Assembly (NCBI RefSeq): GCF_023343835.1
Contig: NC_064439.1
Coordinates: 42,215,508 to 42,279,507 of the forward strand
DNA length: 64,000 nt
Direction: 5' to 3'
From: Lagopus muta
Lineage: Eukaryota; Chordata; Aves; Galliformes; Phasianidae
Shown here: piece after piece, positions 11,898 to 25,915 of the stretch
How the letters are laid out: each line of letters opens with the position of its first letter
Position numbering within the stretch: the first letter of the stretch is position 1
Translations under genes and position numbers: made by a program
The notes under the pieces: generated by a model
The model's input: the letters and a program-made list of their open reading frames with translations, nothing else
What the model was told of the DNA's origin: nothing
Database searches by the model: none

Positions 11898-12145
11898 ATA
11901 GAATCATAGAATCACTTGAGTTGGAAGGGATCTTTAAAGGTCATCTAATCCAACTCCCTGCATCTACAGCTAGATCAGGATGCTCAGAGGCCCGTCTCCA
12001 GGGGCAGGGCATCCACCACATCTCTGAGGAACCTGTTCCTATGCTTCACCACCCTTATTGCAAGAATTTTTTTTCCCTATATCCAATCTAAATCTCCCCT
12101 CTTTCAGTTTGAAACAGTTTCCCCTTGTCCTGTCACAACAGATCC
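11898..12145 (-). repeat. CR1 retrotransposon fragment
   Basis: Begins with the reverse-complement CR1 tail (ATAGAATCATAGAATCAC), then GAGTTGGAAGGGATCTTTAAAGG and the conserved CATCCACCAC and CCCCTTGTCCTGTCACAACA phrases. It is directly followed by an LTR-like element. Confidence 0.9.
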
Positions 12146-12500
12146 TACCAAAGGCTGCACAAGCAATTGCTTACCACCCCCTGACCAATGCCCAGCTGGC
12201 CCCCCAGTCAGCAGAAGAAAGCCACATGCCCTCGAATTCCCTTCAAAACTCCTTCCACGTGACATCATATGGTATGGAATATCCCTTTGGGCAGTTTAAT
12301 TCAGCTGTCCCAATTCTGTTTTCTTCCAGCTCTTTGGCCCTTCTCTGAGAAGGGCCTTGGCTCTGTACAACACTGCTTAACAGGCAACTATAAAAAGAGG
12401 TGTGTTATCAACATTGTTGTTCTTCTAGAACCAAAACACAGCGTCATGCCAGACACTGAAGAAAACAATTCTCTCCCAGCTGAAACTAAGACATGCTGCA
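12146..12500 (-). mobile_element. Avian ERV LTR-like element, family B, copy 1
   Basis: Contains ATGGTATGGAATATCCCTTTGG at 12271-12292, then the GGCCTTGGCTCTGTACAACACTGC and TGTTATCAACATTGTT phrases in the order of a widespread avian endogenous-retrovirus LTR that I recognise from many bird genomes. By that consensus the LTR reads on the minus strand. The same order appears at 31995-32538. No retroviral coding region flanks it. Confidence 0.7.
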
Positions 12501-15500
12501 CTAAATCTTTTTGTGCTCTCAAACCCTTCCAATGACTCTGTCCTTCTGATGTTCGTGATTAAAAAATACAATGGGAAGATGCTACCACACAGCAGAATAG
12601 GCTCCCTCATGAATAATCTAAAGCTGTAAACAAGCAGTGATGGTGTCTTCCCCCGAGATTATAGCTAGACAAGGCAGACCAAAGGAAGCAGTGGTAGTGA
12701 TTTTCTCATTAACAAATCTGGAACTACAAGATAGAAGATTTACAAGGTCTACATGGAAGAGATGTGTAGCAGACCTCAAAACTGAACCCAGCTCCCCTGA
12801 AGTCCATGCCTATGGCAGAGCATCTCTGCTGATCACTATTTCTTTCTAACTGCCAACATAAAGGTTTAAATCCAGGTAAGTAGAGCTGAGCACCTTCAGC
12901 TCCCACTGATGAAGAAAGGACCAAGGGGTGCTCAGCCCATCACAGGACCATGTTGTCCTTTGCAGGAGGGCCACACCAGCCCTGCTCCAGGCAGGCCAGT
13001 GCGGTTCAACCTCCACCACCCCCAGGCTCTATTTCCTGCCTGCGTCAGAGCCTTCTTCTCTTATTTCTCTTGTCTCTAATCTACCAAAAACACGTGTGGG
13101 AGTATCTAAATTAAAAATAGATACCTAGGGGAAAAAATAAAAGCAGTTGGAGAGCTGATTTGCAGCTGAATTATTCATCCTCTGTATCCCTCTTATCCCA
13201 GTATGGTAGGAGGGCTGTGCAGGTATGGCCTGGCTCAGGGATGCTGGGGTGAGACAACAACCTTGCATCCATCTGCTCCCTTGGTCCCACCAGCAGTCAA
13301 AATTCCCCACACTGGTCAACTCACCTGTTTTTTAAAATGACAATTTAATGAAAACACCTTAAAACACTGCTCAGCTTCACTCTATGCTGCCTCTCTTTGC
13401 TTACTCCCCCATAGCTGGACTAACACAGCTTGGTCCTCACAAACAACTGAATTAGTCTAACCTTTTAAAAGGTTAGTAGAACATCCTGTTCCATTAACAA
13501 CAACCCTTACTAGAGAAATACATGAAAAACTGTTGCAGTGCTTTTACTGGCTGTGTATGAGCACTGGCACTTTGGTGTTTTGCCAGCACACTAAATTGCA
13601 ATTTGTGAGAGGCCAGGAATGATTTTCCTCATGTATCTGCAGGGATAGTCCTCAGTTTTATTTAGTCCTCTGGTAGCTCTGACTGCAGTGTACCTTATAA
13701 AAATTGCTGGCAGTTAATTGTCACTTTTTTGCATGGAATTTTTGTAAATAACATTTTCATTCCCACTAAGAATCGTTAAATTACCAGAACTATGTAAAAA
13801 TCAAATCAAAACAAAACAAACCTCAGAATGTCCTGAATCATGAAAGGACAAAAAAAAATCAGAACTTAACTTCAAAGTAGTCTCCATGGTTCCTTTGCAG
13901 CACCCTGGCTTCCTTGCACACTGTGATGTGCGTAGTGGTGCAGTCCTTGACCAGTCCTTGACTGGAGCTCTGTGGAATCCCAGCTCAGGTGTCCCCCTGA
14001 GGATCCAGTCCTGCTGTGAAATTCACACGTACATGAAATCTGACATGGCTAGGAAAAAAAAACAAAACCAAACCAACCAACTGGGCATATGCTAGTGCCA
14101 CTTTGCTTCCAGCAGACAAAAACTCCCAGTTTAAGTGGTGAGATAGGCAGGATGTTACAAAATTGTCTCACACGATCTCAGCCCAACTCCTCCAGGCAAT
14201 GGTGGATGGTTTCCATTTCTGTGTACTCTCCTCCTAATGCCTTCCCACCGGCTCTTCTATCTGTGAGATCTCAGGCCCAGGTTTTTTCTTCCACAGTTGC
14301 TGTTGTATACCTCCACAGCTGTCACATTTCCTGTTTCATTCTCACAACCTGGTGTCTCCCATCATCAGCTCACTGACAATCCTGCTGCAAATGTCTTGGA
14401 GGTCTGCTAGTGTTTTAGCATACTAATCTTCCCCCACAAAACTTCAATAGCTTCATTCTGAATTACAGTAAGTTGTAATCCTCAGAAATATGTAAGGAAG
14501 AAGAAAGGAAAGACAGTCCCACCTCACTTTGCAGGTATTTGAAGAGGAAGATGGCAAAGCCTGCAATAACACCTTCTCTCCTGATCCAGAACGTCTTTTC
14601 AGTTTCTATGTCAGCTGGTGACACTGCACAGGTGGAGCAGGAGACCCCAGCCAAGGTACCAAGGGACTGCAGCAACCAAAATCAATGGGAAAACACTCTT
14701 GTCCAGGAGCTATTAGCCAGGATCTGCCCAATCAAGCACCTGCTACCTGTACAGAAACGTTACAGTCTCTTGCATAAATTTCTCACCTACTTCTACAGCT
14801 CAGGGATACAGGAGGCTGTGCCAGATATCAGTCAGCCTGGGAACTCATCTCAATGTTTCAGCTTTGGCTTCCTTTACTACTTGGCACCAACAGTGTCAAC
14901 CCTTCACAGCAGGTGATGCTGCTGAGAGTAGGCCTGCTAGCTGTATGGGCCTGAGCATCCTCGTCTGGTCCATAATGCCAAGTCATTGCCAGAACACAGA
15001 CAGAAAGAAGCCCTCCAGTTTTCACAGCTCTCCCTCTTCCTTCTGTTAGATTTGTTGTTGCTGTGCCTTTAGCTGATAAATCTCAGCTGGGAGGCAGCTG
15101 TTCACTACCCACTGAAATGGGGCCAATTCCTCCAAAAAGGACCATTCGGTGACAGACCTGCTACTTTCTGTATTCATGCATATCCTCCATACACTTCATT
15201 TTTTACAGCTAAACATCTAGCTTCATGTAAAGATTTGCTGAGCACTGAAAGATAAAACAGGCCAGGAAAGAAGAGTACAGAGACCGAGAATGCAATTTGT
15301 GTGATGTCAAAAGAGCACCAGACTTTAGTGTTATCTCTGATGAAATGCTGAAGGGCAAGGTGAGAAAATGTACATTTGTTAGCACTGATCATAGTTCTTC
15401 CCTGGCTGGACTCACAAAACAGCAAGGACTAAGGGGAAGAGTGAGTGGCATTCTGCTGTGTATTTAAGCATGAATCATCCTCCATCTATAGCAAATCTCT

Positions 15501-15937
15501 TTTTTTTTTAATGTAGTTGAATTTTCATGAAGGAATATATGAACTTTGGCTACAACAGATGTCATCTTGGAGGATTTTTTTTTTATATCTGACTGTAGCC
15601 CCAGTATAATAGGCAGTGCTGGGCTTTCATCTTTCACCACTACTAGCTATAAAATGCAGAACAGATGATGATTAGCATGCATTACTTAAGAGAAGTTCAG
15701 CACTCAGTGAGTCAGGGTACAGACCAGGAATTATTTGTTGAATAAATTCAAAAATAATCCACTGAAGCACAGACACATTTGAGAACATTGCAGTCTGTTC
15801 AGATTCCAAAGAGCCACTGTGCAGGGAAGATAGCTATGTTAATGTGTTCATCTGGGCTTGCTTGGAGCACTGCAGAAGGATTAGGGGCAAAGGTGGAATA
15901 CAGGTGACCAATAGGCATAGGGCCAGGCTCTCAGCTC
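12501..15937. other. Unique intergenic sequence
   Basis: No recognisable gene. The longest frame is 14539-14916 (+, 125 codons); it has no domain that I recognise, and neither splice sites nor a promoter were evident. An A-rich microsatellite-like stretch lies near 13797-13820. Confidence 0.45.
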
Positions 15938-16045
15938 ACAGAAACAGAGAATATCCCAAGTTGGAAAGTACCTATAAGGATAGCTGAGCCCACCCCCTGG
16001 CTCAACACAGGACCACCCAAAACCCAAATGCAATGTCTGAGAGCC
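15938..16045 (-). repeat. Diverged CR1 3' fragment
   Basis: ACAGAGAATATCCCAAGTTGGAAAG followed by CTCAACACAGGACCACCCAAAA matches the minus-strand 3' end of the same CR1 subfamily as the copy at 20672. Confidence 0.7.
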
Positions 16046-19000
16046 GCTGTTCACTTTCTGAACTCTGGTACTTGGGGCCACTGCCCTGGGCAGACTGTCC
16101 ATGCCTCTGGCACAGACCCCATCCCTAACCCCCAATTGCCCGTCCTCTGACACAGCTCCATTCTCTTGTGTCTGGTCGCTGTCTGTTCTGGCATGCCACT
16201 GGGGGTTTTGGAGTGTGAGGGGGAGGTTGGATGGTGGCAACTTGCAGCTCCAATTCCCAACTTCTGGCTGAATTTCCACAGGAAACCCAGCTAAAATTGG
16301 CCGAGGCAGCTGCTGGAGAGGGGAGCAGGATCAAGCAGAGCACAGGCTGCTGGGGCCCTTGGAACAGGCTGCTTAGGAACAGGCTTCAGCTTTCACAGCC
16401 CATCAGTACAGAGTGAAGCACGTACAGCGGGGCCGTGGGCTATGGGGAGTGCATAAAGCAACCCTGGAAACACAGTTTGAATGGAGAACGGTGGGCAGGT
16501 GCTATGGGTGCAGTGGGCAGCAGCAGCCTCAGCCAGCGCCCAGGAGCAGGGGCTGCGGCTGCAGCACAGCTCCCGACGTGACTGCCCTGCTGTGCTTTCC
16601 TTCAAAACATTTAAATCTCTCATAACAACTGTCTTCATGCACAGCCTGACCTCTGCTGCGCTTTCTGGATGCTGGGAGTTCTTTGTTGCTATTATTATTC
16701 ACTCTGCCCTTTATGTGGTGCCAACACTGCTGCTGATATATCTGCTATATTTCAAGAGCCTCTTCCAAGACCCCGGTTTTCCACGAGAATAATTCCCACT
16801 GATTTATATGGGCTGTAGTGGATCGGGCTGCTAGAGACAGAAACGGTCACCAGGCCGGCCTCAGGCTGCAGGGCTGCTGAAATGAAATGGCTGCCCCAAC
16901 ACTGTGGGGCTGGAGGCTGATAAATGGATCCAGCCAATGCGGACTGTTTCTCTTCACCCAGAGCACCTGGTGCGAGTGGTGTCTTATTGCTTTCTGTGAT
17001 TAGATCACTGCTTTGTAAGGACATTCTTTTAGACAACTGGTCATTGCTTTCTTCTGCTAAATTCCCACCAATTACTCCCAGCTCTCTCCTGCACTGTATC
17101 ATGCAGGTGCTTGCCAGATGTGCAGGCAGCTGCCTTTCTGTTGTTTTCATACCTTTTGCAGCCTGGGCAAGCCACGAGAACCAAAGCAGATTAAAGTGAT
17201 TTGAAACTACACTAATTTAAAAGCGTGCACAGCTCAGAGTCTGCCATCTGCCATCAGAAGCCCTTCCTCCATTGTTCACAGCTCTGATTTGGTATTGCTG
17301 CCCAGAGGATGCTGTGCAGTGTGCATGCAGTGAGGCAAGCACAGGTGATGCACCAGTACTGCTTGCCTCAGCTGGCAGCAGGGCTGCTCCCCCCTGCTTT
17401 GCACAGAGTCCCACCATGAAAACTCCTCCATCCTTTGAGATTGGAGCTACAAATGCATACGGAAAGAAGGATAGTTAGTAAGTTTTCTGTTCCCTGAAAT
17501 AAAGGAATACCCACATTGTGCTCACAACCTTGTTGAGCCCCATTAGAGAGCTGGGAAGCACTTTTTCTTCACTCCCATCAGTTTCTTTGCTGTGAAATAG
17601 AAGTGGATTATTTTAGAGTGCTACTCATGTAGAGTGAGCACAGAGCAGAGGCTGAGTAACATTTTCTTTGTCCTATCAGAAATGTGAGTTGAGCAGTTTG
17701 GACAATAGTGACAAAAACCTTATTATCAGAGCAAGTGTATTAAGAAGTCAGTGTCAGTTGTCTCTTGGCAGCACAGAAGACCCATTGCAAAGACAGGAAA
17801 AAGCTATCCCATGTTACTTCACTGACAACAAGCTCTGATTAACTCTGTTGATTAGCATTTACAAAAGAGAATCTGGAAGGCCCCTTGGAGGAGGTAAAGG
17901 CTGCATGGGTTGGTCCTCCAGGATGAAGAGAAGGTCTAATCCTGCCCCTTGACCTGATCCATGCTACCTTCCCCTTCCCAGCCCAACAACTTGTGTGCCT
18001 GTGCCATTCCCCTGCCCCATACTGATGCAGTTCCTCTCTGTCGTGTGAGAAAATGGAGCATGGGGGGAGGGTCTGCAGCCATGGTGCCATGTGGGACTGA
18101 GGTACAAAGGCTGCATTTGGGCTGGCGGGGGCTTAGCATCCTCCACCACTGCCATAGGACTGGCCTGGCAACACTGTCACAGATGTGGGTTATTCTCTCC
18201 CACTAACAAGAAGAATTGTTTTAAAGCTCCTTGTCACCCTCCTATTTCACTTTTAAGAGACAGTGCCTATTTTTAGAAGCAATTACTGACAAACACTAGG
18301 TTTTCCTGATCACATCCACTGATAGAAATGTCTGTATTGCAGATGGCAGTGTTTCTAATCCTCATGAGACAAATTTCCTGGAACCGAACAGAAGACAAAG
18401 TGTGAATATCACAGCATCATTTAAGTAACTTGCCTGTTTAGTAGAAAATCAGTCAGCAATACACAACAATTATTTAAAAAAGCACTGCCTCAGCCATCCA
18501 TTTTAAGTTCCACGTAAACAGCTCGATCTTTCCCTAGCTAGTTCTGGCTGCAAAAGGAAAGCAGGGTAATGAAAACATTGTTTTGCAGTGGAAATTAATG
18601 ACCAAGTTCTTTGATGACTGCAGTTGTTTCTTCACTGGCACAGCTCAACACCCTCTGATTTCTTTCTTTCCTTTTTTGAACCACTATAGTAATAAGACAA
18701 AATAAGATATATAGCTTTGTTGGGAATTACTAGTCCAGAGCAAGCGTGCAAGCCAGAGAACAGAAGAACAGGATCTTGAAGGGCCTCCTGTCAACCTTAT
18801 TTAAGCTGGGAGGACTGGGTACATGCTTTCATAGATGAGCAATCAAACAACCAGAGAGGAACACTGCAGCTCCAACACGACACACTTATTAGAGAAAAGC
18901 AATTCTTGACGAGCAGAATTTGTTCAGATTAGCCTTTGCTCTGTAAGGTTATTGTAGGAAAAAATATTGTACAAGCAACCTGAGAAAAAAAGTAGCAGAG

Positions 19001-20189
19001 AAATAAAAGAACTTGTGTTTTAAGCGCGAATCCCTCTTACCAATGTTTTCATTGCCACTAGCTTGTTTTTCATTGCCACTAGCTTGAAGGATGCTTATGT
19101 TCATTTCTGCACATTGTCTTTCTTTCAAAAGGAAAATTAAGTTAGCAAACCAGTGGTTCTCAGCTTACACATTTACTATTTGTCCAGAAAACATTCCATT
19201 CAACCCTTCTGTATATTATGAGTGGAAAAGGATCTCTTCTGATCATTTTCTTAATACAACCCATTACCTTCAGAAAGAATATGTACTAATGTTACCTAGG
19301 TACAAGCTTAGACTGTGCAGCCCTTATAAAAACTTCTCTTTTTTTGACAAAACAAGGAAGTAGCTCCTTTCCAGTCTCTCATATCACACTAGCTCTACAC
19401 ATTCCACCTGTCTCTTTCCCAGCCACTCGCCCATCGTCCATTGGAGTTGGCTTAACTTTGCACTGCCTCCACAGTCCTACACAGAGCTATGTGGCAGGCA
19501 AGCTTTAGGAAGGAATTACCAACTACTGGTAGAAGTCAGCAGAAAGAAGGAGGAACAACTTTTCATACTTATCTACACGTCTCAGGGAAGACTGAAGTAG
19601 TTGTTTCTTTTTCTCCTGCATTTACCTCTTCCCCTTTCTACACAGTAAATCTGCTTGAATGTTTTTACACTCAATTTTAATGAAACTCCCCTCTTCACTT
19701 CTTTGAAATAAGCTGACAGGCTGATGTCTATGGAACATGCTTTCTTTGCTGGCCTACCTGCAGGGAGAGCGGACAGCTGGCCCACAGCCTCATCTCTATG
19801 GGCTGCACAGTCTCCTCTGCAGTGTGTGTTGCTCTGCATTTCAACTCCAGTGCCGAGAAGCCTCATGCCCACTCCCTCTCACATTTTTTAATGAAAACAG
19901 TGAATTCAAATCATGGTACGTCCCAGGCCAGAGTGTCTTACTACTCTTATATAAATGAGCTATTACAAGGCACTCTTTCCAGGGGAATAGCTGCTCTGCT
20001 AGTCCAAAGGTTACCTTACAGTGCATTAATCATCTGTGCCTAAACTCCCCTGGCAGTTTGTATCGCTGTGCGACAGTCTCTGGAAATAAAACCTTTGGTG
20101 TCGAAGCAGATCCAAACAGCCCTCTGCACGCCTCCGGTGAGCGGATCGAAGCATTTAGCAAGGGAATTGACTAAAGCCTTTCTGTCTCC
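16046..20189. other. Unique intergenic sequence, moderately GC-rich in parts
   Basis: GC rises near 16.1-17.4 kb and 17.9-18.2 kb without reaching CpG-island character. Frames of up to 132 codons on both strands reflect that composition. A 21-bp tandem duplication at 19046-19086 is listed separately. No gene recognised. Confidence 0.45.
19046..19086 (+). repeat. Two-copy tandem duplication, period 21
   Basis: TTTTCATTGCCACTAGCTTG occurs at 19046-19065 and again identically at 19067-19086. The perfect identity suggests a recent duplication. Confidence 0.9.
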
Positions 20190-20480
20190 CAGGCCCCAGC
20201 TGCTGCTGCCACAAATTGGCCACAAAAAGACCCACAGCTAACACTGCACATAAGGATAATAGCTGCCCTTTGGGTGTCGTTGGCCTGATAAGGATAGCAC
20301 CCACAGCTCCTGAGTGGTCGCCCCATCAGGCCTGGCATTCAAATGTAAGATTAAAAGCAGCTGTTCTTTTATCAGTGTGAAGGATACAGATGAAGCAGAG
20401 GGTATAAAAATAAATTGCAGCCCATCATCACCTTTCCTGGGGGCTGTAACCCACTCCAGCAGCAGCTCTTGCTGGAGGAA
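20190..20480. promoter_or_regulatory. GATA/E-box-rich segment, possible enhancer
   Basis: Five GATA-type motifs fall in about 135 bp: 20255-20259, 20287-20292, 20293-20296, 20369-20373 (minus) and 20383-20386. CAGCTG E-boxes lie at about 20200 and 20358. The density is above background by eye, and the segment is GC-richer than its flanks. Function is inference only. Confidence 0.25.
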
Positions 20481-20671
20481 GTAACTGCAGCATCTTCGCC
20501 TACTGCACTGTGTTTGCAGGGGGGCCTGGGCGTGTGTCCCCCAGCCTTGCTGCTCTGCAGCACTCCTGGGGAATGTGTGGGGCTGGGGCAGCCGTCCCTG
20601 CTGAAAGGTTTTGTTTGGAAGGGCTGAATGAACAGCTGGGAACAATGATTGGGGCTGGGAGGAAGGGCACT

Positions 20672-20800
20672 TAGAATTACAGAATTATAGAACACCCGAG
20701 TTGGAAGGGACCCTCAGGGGTCACTGACTTCAAATCCTGGCTCCACACAGGACCACCCAAAAATCAGACCTTATGTCAAGAGTGCTGCCCAGTCACTTCT
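20672..20800 (-). repeat. CR1 3' fragment
   Basis: AGAATTACAGAATTATAGAACACC, GAGTTGGAAGGGACCCTCAGGG and CTCCACACAGGACCACCCAAAA are the minus-strand 3' end of CR1. Confidence 0.85.
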
Positions 20801-23800
20801 TGACTCCAGTTAACTTCTTAACTTCTTAACTTAATGGTACATTTTGTTTTCATCTCAGTGTTATACTTTTGTAGTAAAAACCATCTGGGTAACTTGCAGC
20901 TTAGGGAAGAACAGCGTGGATCTTACTTCCAGCCTCCACTTTGGAGGCACCCAGGCTGATAGCACCACCTCTGCAACACTGAAAATCCTGCAGGGCAGGC
21001 ATAGCTTTCTTGACAAAAGCAATAATGCAACTGTCATGATGGAAGCACAAATTGAACTATTAAAAATAGCTGATTCTAATATGCAGTCGTGGGGATAAGC
21101 TGTTTGCTCTGGAGCATAAAAAGTTGTTGCTGTTTCTACAAGCTGTCTCTGTATGAAGAAATGAGAACAGAACAGAATACTTGGCAGACAATTTTCTAAA
21201 CCTTAATCCCAAGAAAGGGTACTATTAAACACTGCTTCTAATTTCTGCAGTAGGTTATCTAGCATTTATTAACATGTCATTTGTTTGGAAAAATCAGATT
21301 ACTCAAACCAGCGTAACAGAGAAATTTATCTTTTAATGAAGAATGCCTATGAATATGTCTGAACACCATCATTAAGTTGCACAGTGAAGCATTTACTGCT
21401 GGCCCTCAACATTTGAAATTCTGTGCTGCCTGTACCCTCCTAACTCAATGCCTTCACCAGTAGTGCTGCACTTTCCCCATCAGCAGATACCACGCTGATA
21501 CATGCATTCTTCAAACTAAGATATGAAGCTGGAATGAATCTGAATATCCAAAAGGAATCATTTTCAGGGAAGGACCAAGCAGTGAAAAACTCTATTCCTG
21601 AAAGTGATGTGTTAGAAATTCAGCCAGGAGCCCCTCAGAACTGTGGGCTTTAATAGAAACTTCCTGAGCTGCGGATGCCTGATTTGTTTTATGTATGATC
21701 CTATCATCTGCCTTGAGAACGTATCACCACGAGTCGTAAGTCATAAATATTTCACTGTATCACTGGTGAGGGCTGTTTTTTAGAGAGCTCAATTAATTAT
21801 TACCAGATTTCTAGGTAATTGACTGTCTTTTAGCTGGCACTTAAGTAATTTATTAAAACAAAACTGGCAGGATTATGTCAGGTAATTAAGAGAATGATAT
21901 TTAAGTTCTCATTTTGGTTCAGTTCTTACACTGGCCTTCATTTACTTCACTTCTTCTGAAAAGTCATCAAATCTCTAGTTCCCAATTTTGAAGATATGTG
22001 AACAGGCATCGCTGAAGTTATATATGCCACCATTCTGTACAAATCTGGAGCTCTCTGCTCTGTCATTGTAGGACTGCCACAGAAAAACCTCCTGTAATCT
22101 CTATAAAACAATGGAAAGCCATGTGAAGTGTGTGTTAATCTTTGGTTGGAACCATCAAAATGAGCAGAGAATCAGACAGAAACGATGAATTCCCCAAAGC
22201 GCGAGGGACCTTGGTCACTTAATTCTTCATAAACTCCAGCTTGCCTGTAAATTAGATTTACTGGAGCGACTTGGTATGTAAAAAATACTAATTCCATCAG
22301 CAACTGTAGTCTTTCTTATTCTCTTACTGCTCTCAACTAGTTAAAAAACTGCAGCCAGGAGAAGGGAACAATTATCAGAGGACCAGCAGATCTCTTTGCA
22401 CTCTTTCTGGCCTTTACAGTAACAGTATAATGTCCCCGGAGAGGTATGCTACCAAAAAACTGGGATACAATTTTGCCTTCTGTTTCTTTGGTCCCTCTTC
22501 AATTTGGTGACCTTGAGCAGGTCTAAACAGAGTGAACACCTATTGTATTTTTGTATGCGTAGCATGCACAAAAAATGTATCACAAACCAGCCGAACTACC
22601 CAGGTTTGATTACCACTTGCATATTTATGCAAATCACCCCTGATGGCTTCTGTGGAAGTGACACAAAGCAGAAAGGTGTCTTACGGTTCGTCTCCAAAGG
22701 AGGGGGGTCCTTGTCCAATCAGACCGAATATGCGAGGACATCGAGGCACTTGCTGTCAGTAGGGCATTGCATCTCTCCCAGTGGTCTGTGCCCATCCTAA
22801 TGAATGCCAGCATGCTCTTTACCTGCAGAAAATTGACTTCCCTGTTCTAAACAACACATTTAGCCCAGCGTTTGCTCGGCGTCTAGGGAACGTCAGCTGT
22901 ATTCTCTGTCTCAGTTCCTTTCCTGCCAGGTAGACCTTTATACATGATCAAGACAGCATCTTAAAATAGCATGCTGGAGATAGTGCCGCTCAGCACACTC
23001 CAAACGTTAGCTAATTGCCACAGCAGCCCGGCACAGCGCTCGCCTGGGATTGTGCTCTGCATTGATTAGAAATTCTCACACATGGGGAAGTGTGGGGGAA
23101 GGATGGCAAGAGGCAGCGAGAAAGAAAAGGAAGATTGAATCAGGCAAGCAAACAGAGAGAGCAACTGGTAGATCCAGCTGGGAATGGCAGGGATGAAGGC
23201 AGCAGCACCAAGAGGATGCACAACTGTTACAAGCTGGAGGGCTTGATTTTTCTGCTCTTAATGCTATTCTCACCAGCTACTGCTGCAGTGTGATACTCCT
23301 GCCAATGCCAATGTGCATGATGGCCACTGCAGAAAGGTGACAAGACTACCAGAGAGGACAGCACAGATAGCTCGGACTAGGTAACAAGCCAGGAAAAACG
23401 ACAAATATCTCTGCAGAGCCCCAGTGGGAGTCAAAACTGGACACACAGCTGTGACCAGACCCTGCCTCCATGCCTTGCCTTCCCACTAGGGCAGAGAGCC
23501 ACCCGGACAGCCTTCAGACACACCACACTTTGAATGTACCTCCCCTCCAGGCTAGGGAAGCTGGATGCACACACCTCACTAGATCTCCCACAGCTCTGTG
23601 ATTTCCTGCTCATCCATCCTGTACTCACCACACCATTTTCAAACCATCCTGTTTATCTATTCTCATCTGCCTTGTTAAAGATGAACTACACTTACAATGC
23701 TACATATCAATATAGCTTGACTCCTACTAATATAAATTGGGCATATGGTTAGTACTGACAGGGGCAGAAGTCACAGCTTCAGTCTGTTTTGAGTACTTAA

Positions 23801-25714
23801 TATTTGGATTTTTTGCATTCTTGAAAAGTATAATCACAAAGCTCCCATTGCCTTTTACTGAGGAAGCCACCATTTTGTTCAGATACAGGCAGCGGAGCAG
23901 CTGTTGGAGATGTCTGTGTTTCCAAGGAGTTAGCTCTTGAATCAGTGTCTAGAAGATTCAAGAGGCCTGAACAGACAGAACTGCTCTCCTAAAATCACAC
24001 TTTCAGGAGCTCAGGCCAATTTTGCATTATTGCAGTGTTGCACAAGAGTGAAATTAAGCTGCACCAGCACGATGGAGCGGGGAAGCTCTAACTTACTGAC
24101 AAACTCCCCCATGCACCTGTTCCTGTAGAAATTGAGAGAAAACTCTTTGAAAAGATGAAAGATGAATGTGAAGCATGACATCACCAGAATTCTCTCGCTC
24201 GCTCCCATAAGCCACGAGAAGGGTACAGTTACCTAGCAACTCCTGCAAGCAGCTCACTTCAGTAGCAAAGCATTGGGGTTTAAGCAGTAGGCACGTACCT
24301 GGCTCTAAAGCCCCGTTCTATTTGTCAGCAGAAATCGGTGTGTATGAATCAGAGAGAAAACAGAAGTACTGAAGACCTCCATCACAGTCTCCAAAGCTAA
24401 CCTCACTGCAGGCCCATCAGTAGTGCAGCAAAAGGCAGGCTTTTCTGCAACAGAATCAACTCTGAAAGATGAAGTAGGACACGCTGGTGAGACAAACCGA
24501 TAGAGAAGAGATTTAACTGTTGCTTTTATTGCACTGAGAATTGATATCCGTAAATTTCTCTCTGCAACTCTGTATTGATCCTAACCGTGTGTGTCCAGCT
24601 AGTGCACGTGCTCTAGGAAGGCAGCTGGTTATAATTTGAAGGCACCAGGAACAGAAGGATTGGTCATTTCCCAAGCTGTGCAGCATGGTGAGCTTCCCTG
24701 AGAGTGACTGTATAGTCACCAACAAAACTGATGCAGAAAAGCCTGAACAAACTGATTATTGGCATTACAAATTGATTATTCCATGCACTTCAAACCTATC
24801 ACCACCAATCAAGTGAATTGCATACTTGTTTGTCTTTACATTTGCAAAGACCTGCTTCTCAACTTGGCTTTTCCAGCCCAGTTTGGCATATCCTGAACCA
24901 TTCACACCATCAGGATTTCACCCTGCTTTGCCACAGAGATTGGGATCTGCAAAGAAATGAAACACACTCTATTTCTGCATGTCTTCGTCCAAACTGTCTC
25001 ATTTATCAGGGAACTGAGAGATAGCCAAAGTCTGCAGCAGATAAGTGGTGAGCTGACAGCAGTCTTTACTGAATAGCTGAGGAAACATGAATTGCACGAG
25101 CGTGGTATAATGCAATATATAATTTTATTTATAATCTCATCAGGCTTTTCATGCCTTCAACTGCTTCCTCTTCCAATTGTCATAGATTTCTGCATGGCAT
25201 TCACAGCTCCTATTTAATTTTAAGATGATTTTTGTGTGTTTTTTTTTTCCTGTTGAAACACTACGATTCTGGGAAGTTCATCTATCACTTAGCTGTCTCA
25301 TCCTTTTGATGGACAGTTCTCCATCGGTCTTTTCATTAAAAAAGGGGTGAGCCATGATCTTCCTTTTTGCAGTACTTTCATCACGGCCTCCTCTCCTGCA
25401 AACCTGTCCTCTGTTACAGGATATTGCAGTCTCAACTAAGCCAGGGCCTGTGCTGGACTGATAAATACAGATGTAGATAAACTCCCCAGACCAGAGCAGA
25501 GTGGCACAGAAGAGGAGCTCTGTGTGTGGAAGTCTTGGCCCACCAGGAGCACCCACTGACACCACTCCTTCTTGCCCACTGGTCTCTGAGGACCACTGAG
25601 GGCTGATGTACATGGATGTACTCCAATGTAAAAGGAGGGCTTTTTGTTTTGGACCTGCAGCTATTTACGAGTGTGCTGTATCACTAAAGGCCTTTGGTGA
25701 GTGAATCTGGGGTC
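20801..25714. other. Unique intergenic sequence
   Basis: No gene or repeat recognised over nearly 5 kb, the longest repeat-free stretch in this half of the window. A 98-codon frame at 22504-22800 and a 111-codon minus frame at 25278-25613 show no domain. Confidence 0.45.
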
Positions 25715-25915
25715 TTACTAAAAAGGTAAATGATGAGGGTGGTGAGGAACTGGCACAGGCTGCCCAGAGAAGCTGTAGTTGCCCTATCCCTGGAGGTGTC
25801 TCTGGTCGGCCCAGATGGGGCTTTGGGCAACCAGGTCTAGTGGAGGCTGGTTGGTTGAACTAGATGATCATTAAATGACCCTTCCAACCTAAGCCATTCA
25901 ATGACTCTGAGCTGA
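25715..25915 (+). repeat. CR1 3' fragment
   Basis: GGTGGTGAGGAACTGGCACAGGCTGCCC, CCCTGGAGGTG, GAACTAGATGATCATTAAATG and CCTTCCAACCTAAGCCATTC form the canonical CR1 3' end in + orientation. Confidence 0.9.

Noticed and set aside
22627..22634. ATGCAAAT octamer as an Oct/POU regulatory site
   Set aside because: The same octamer or its complement also occurs near 4895 and 28563, about the number expected by chance in a window this size.
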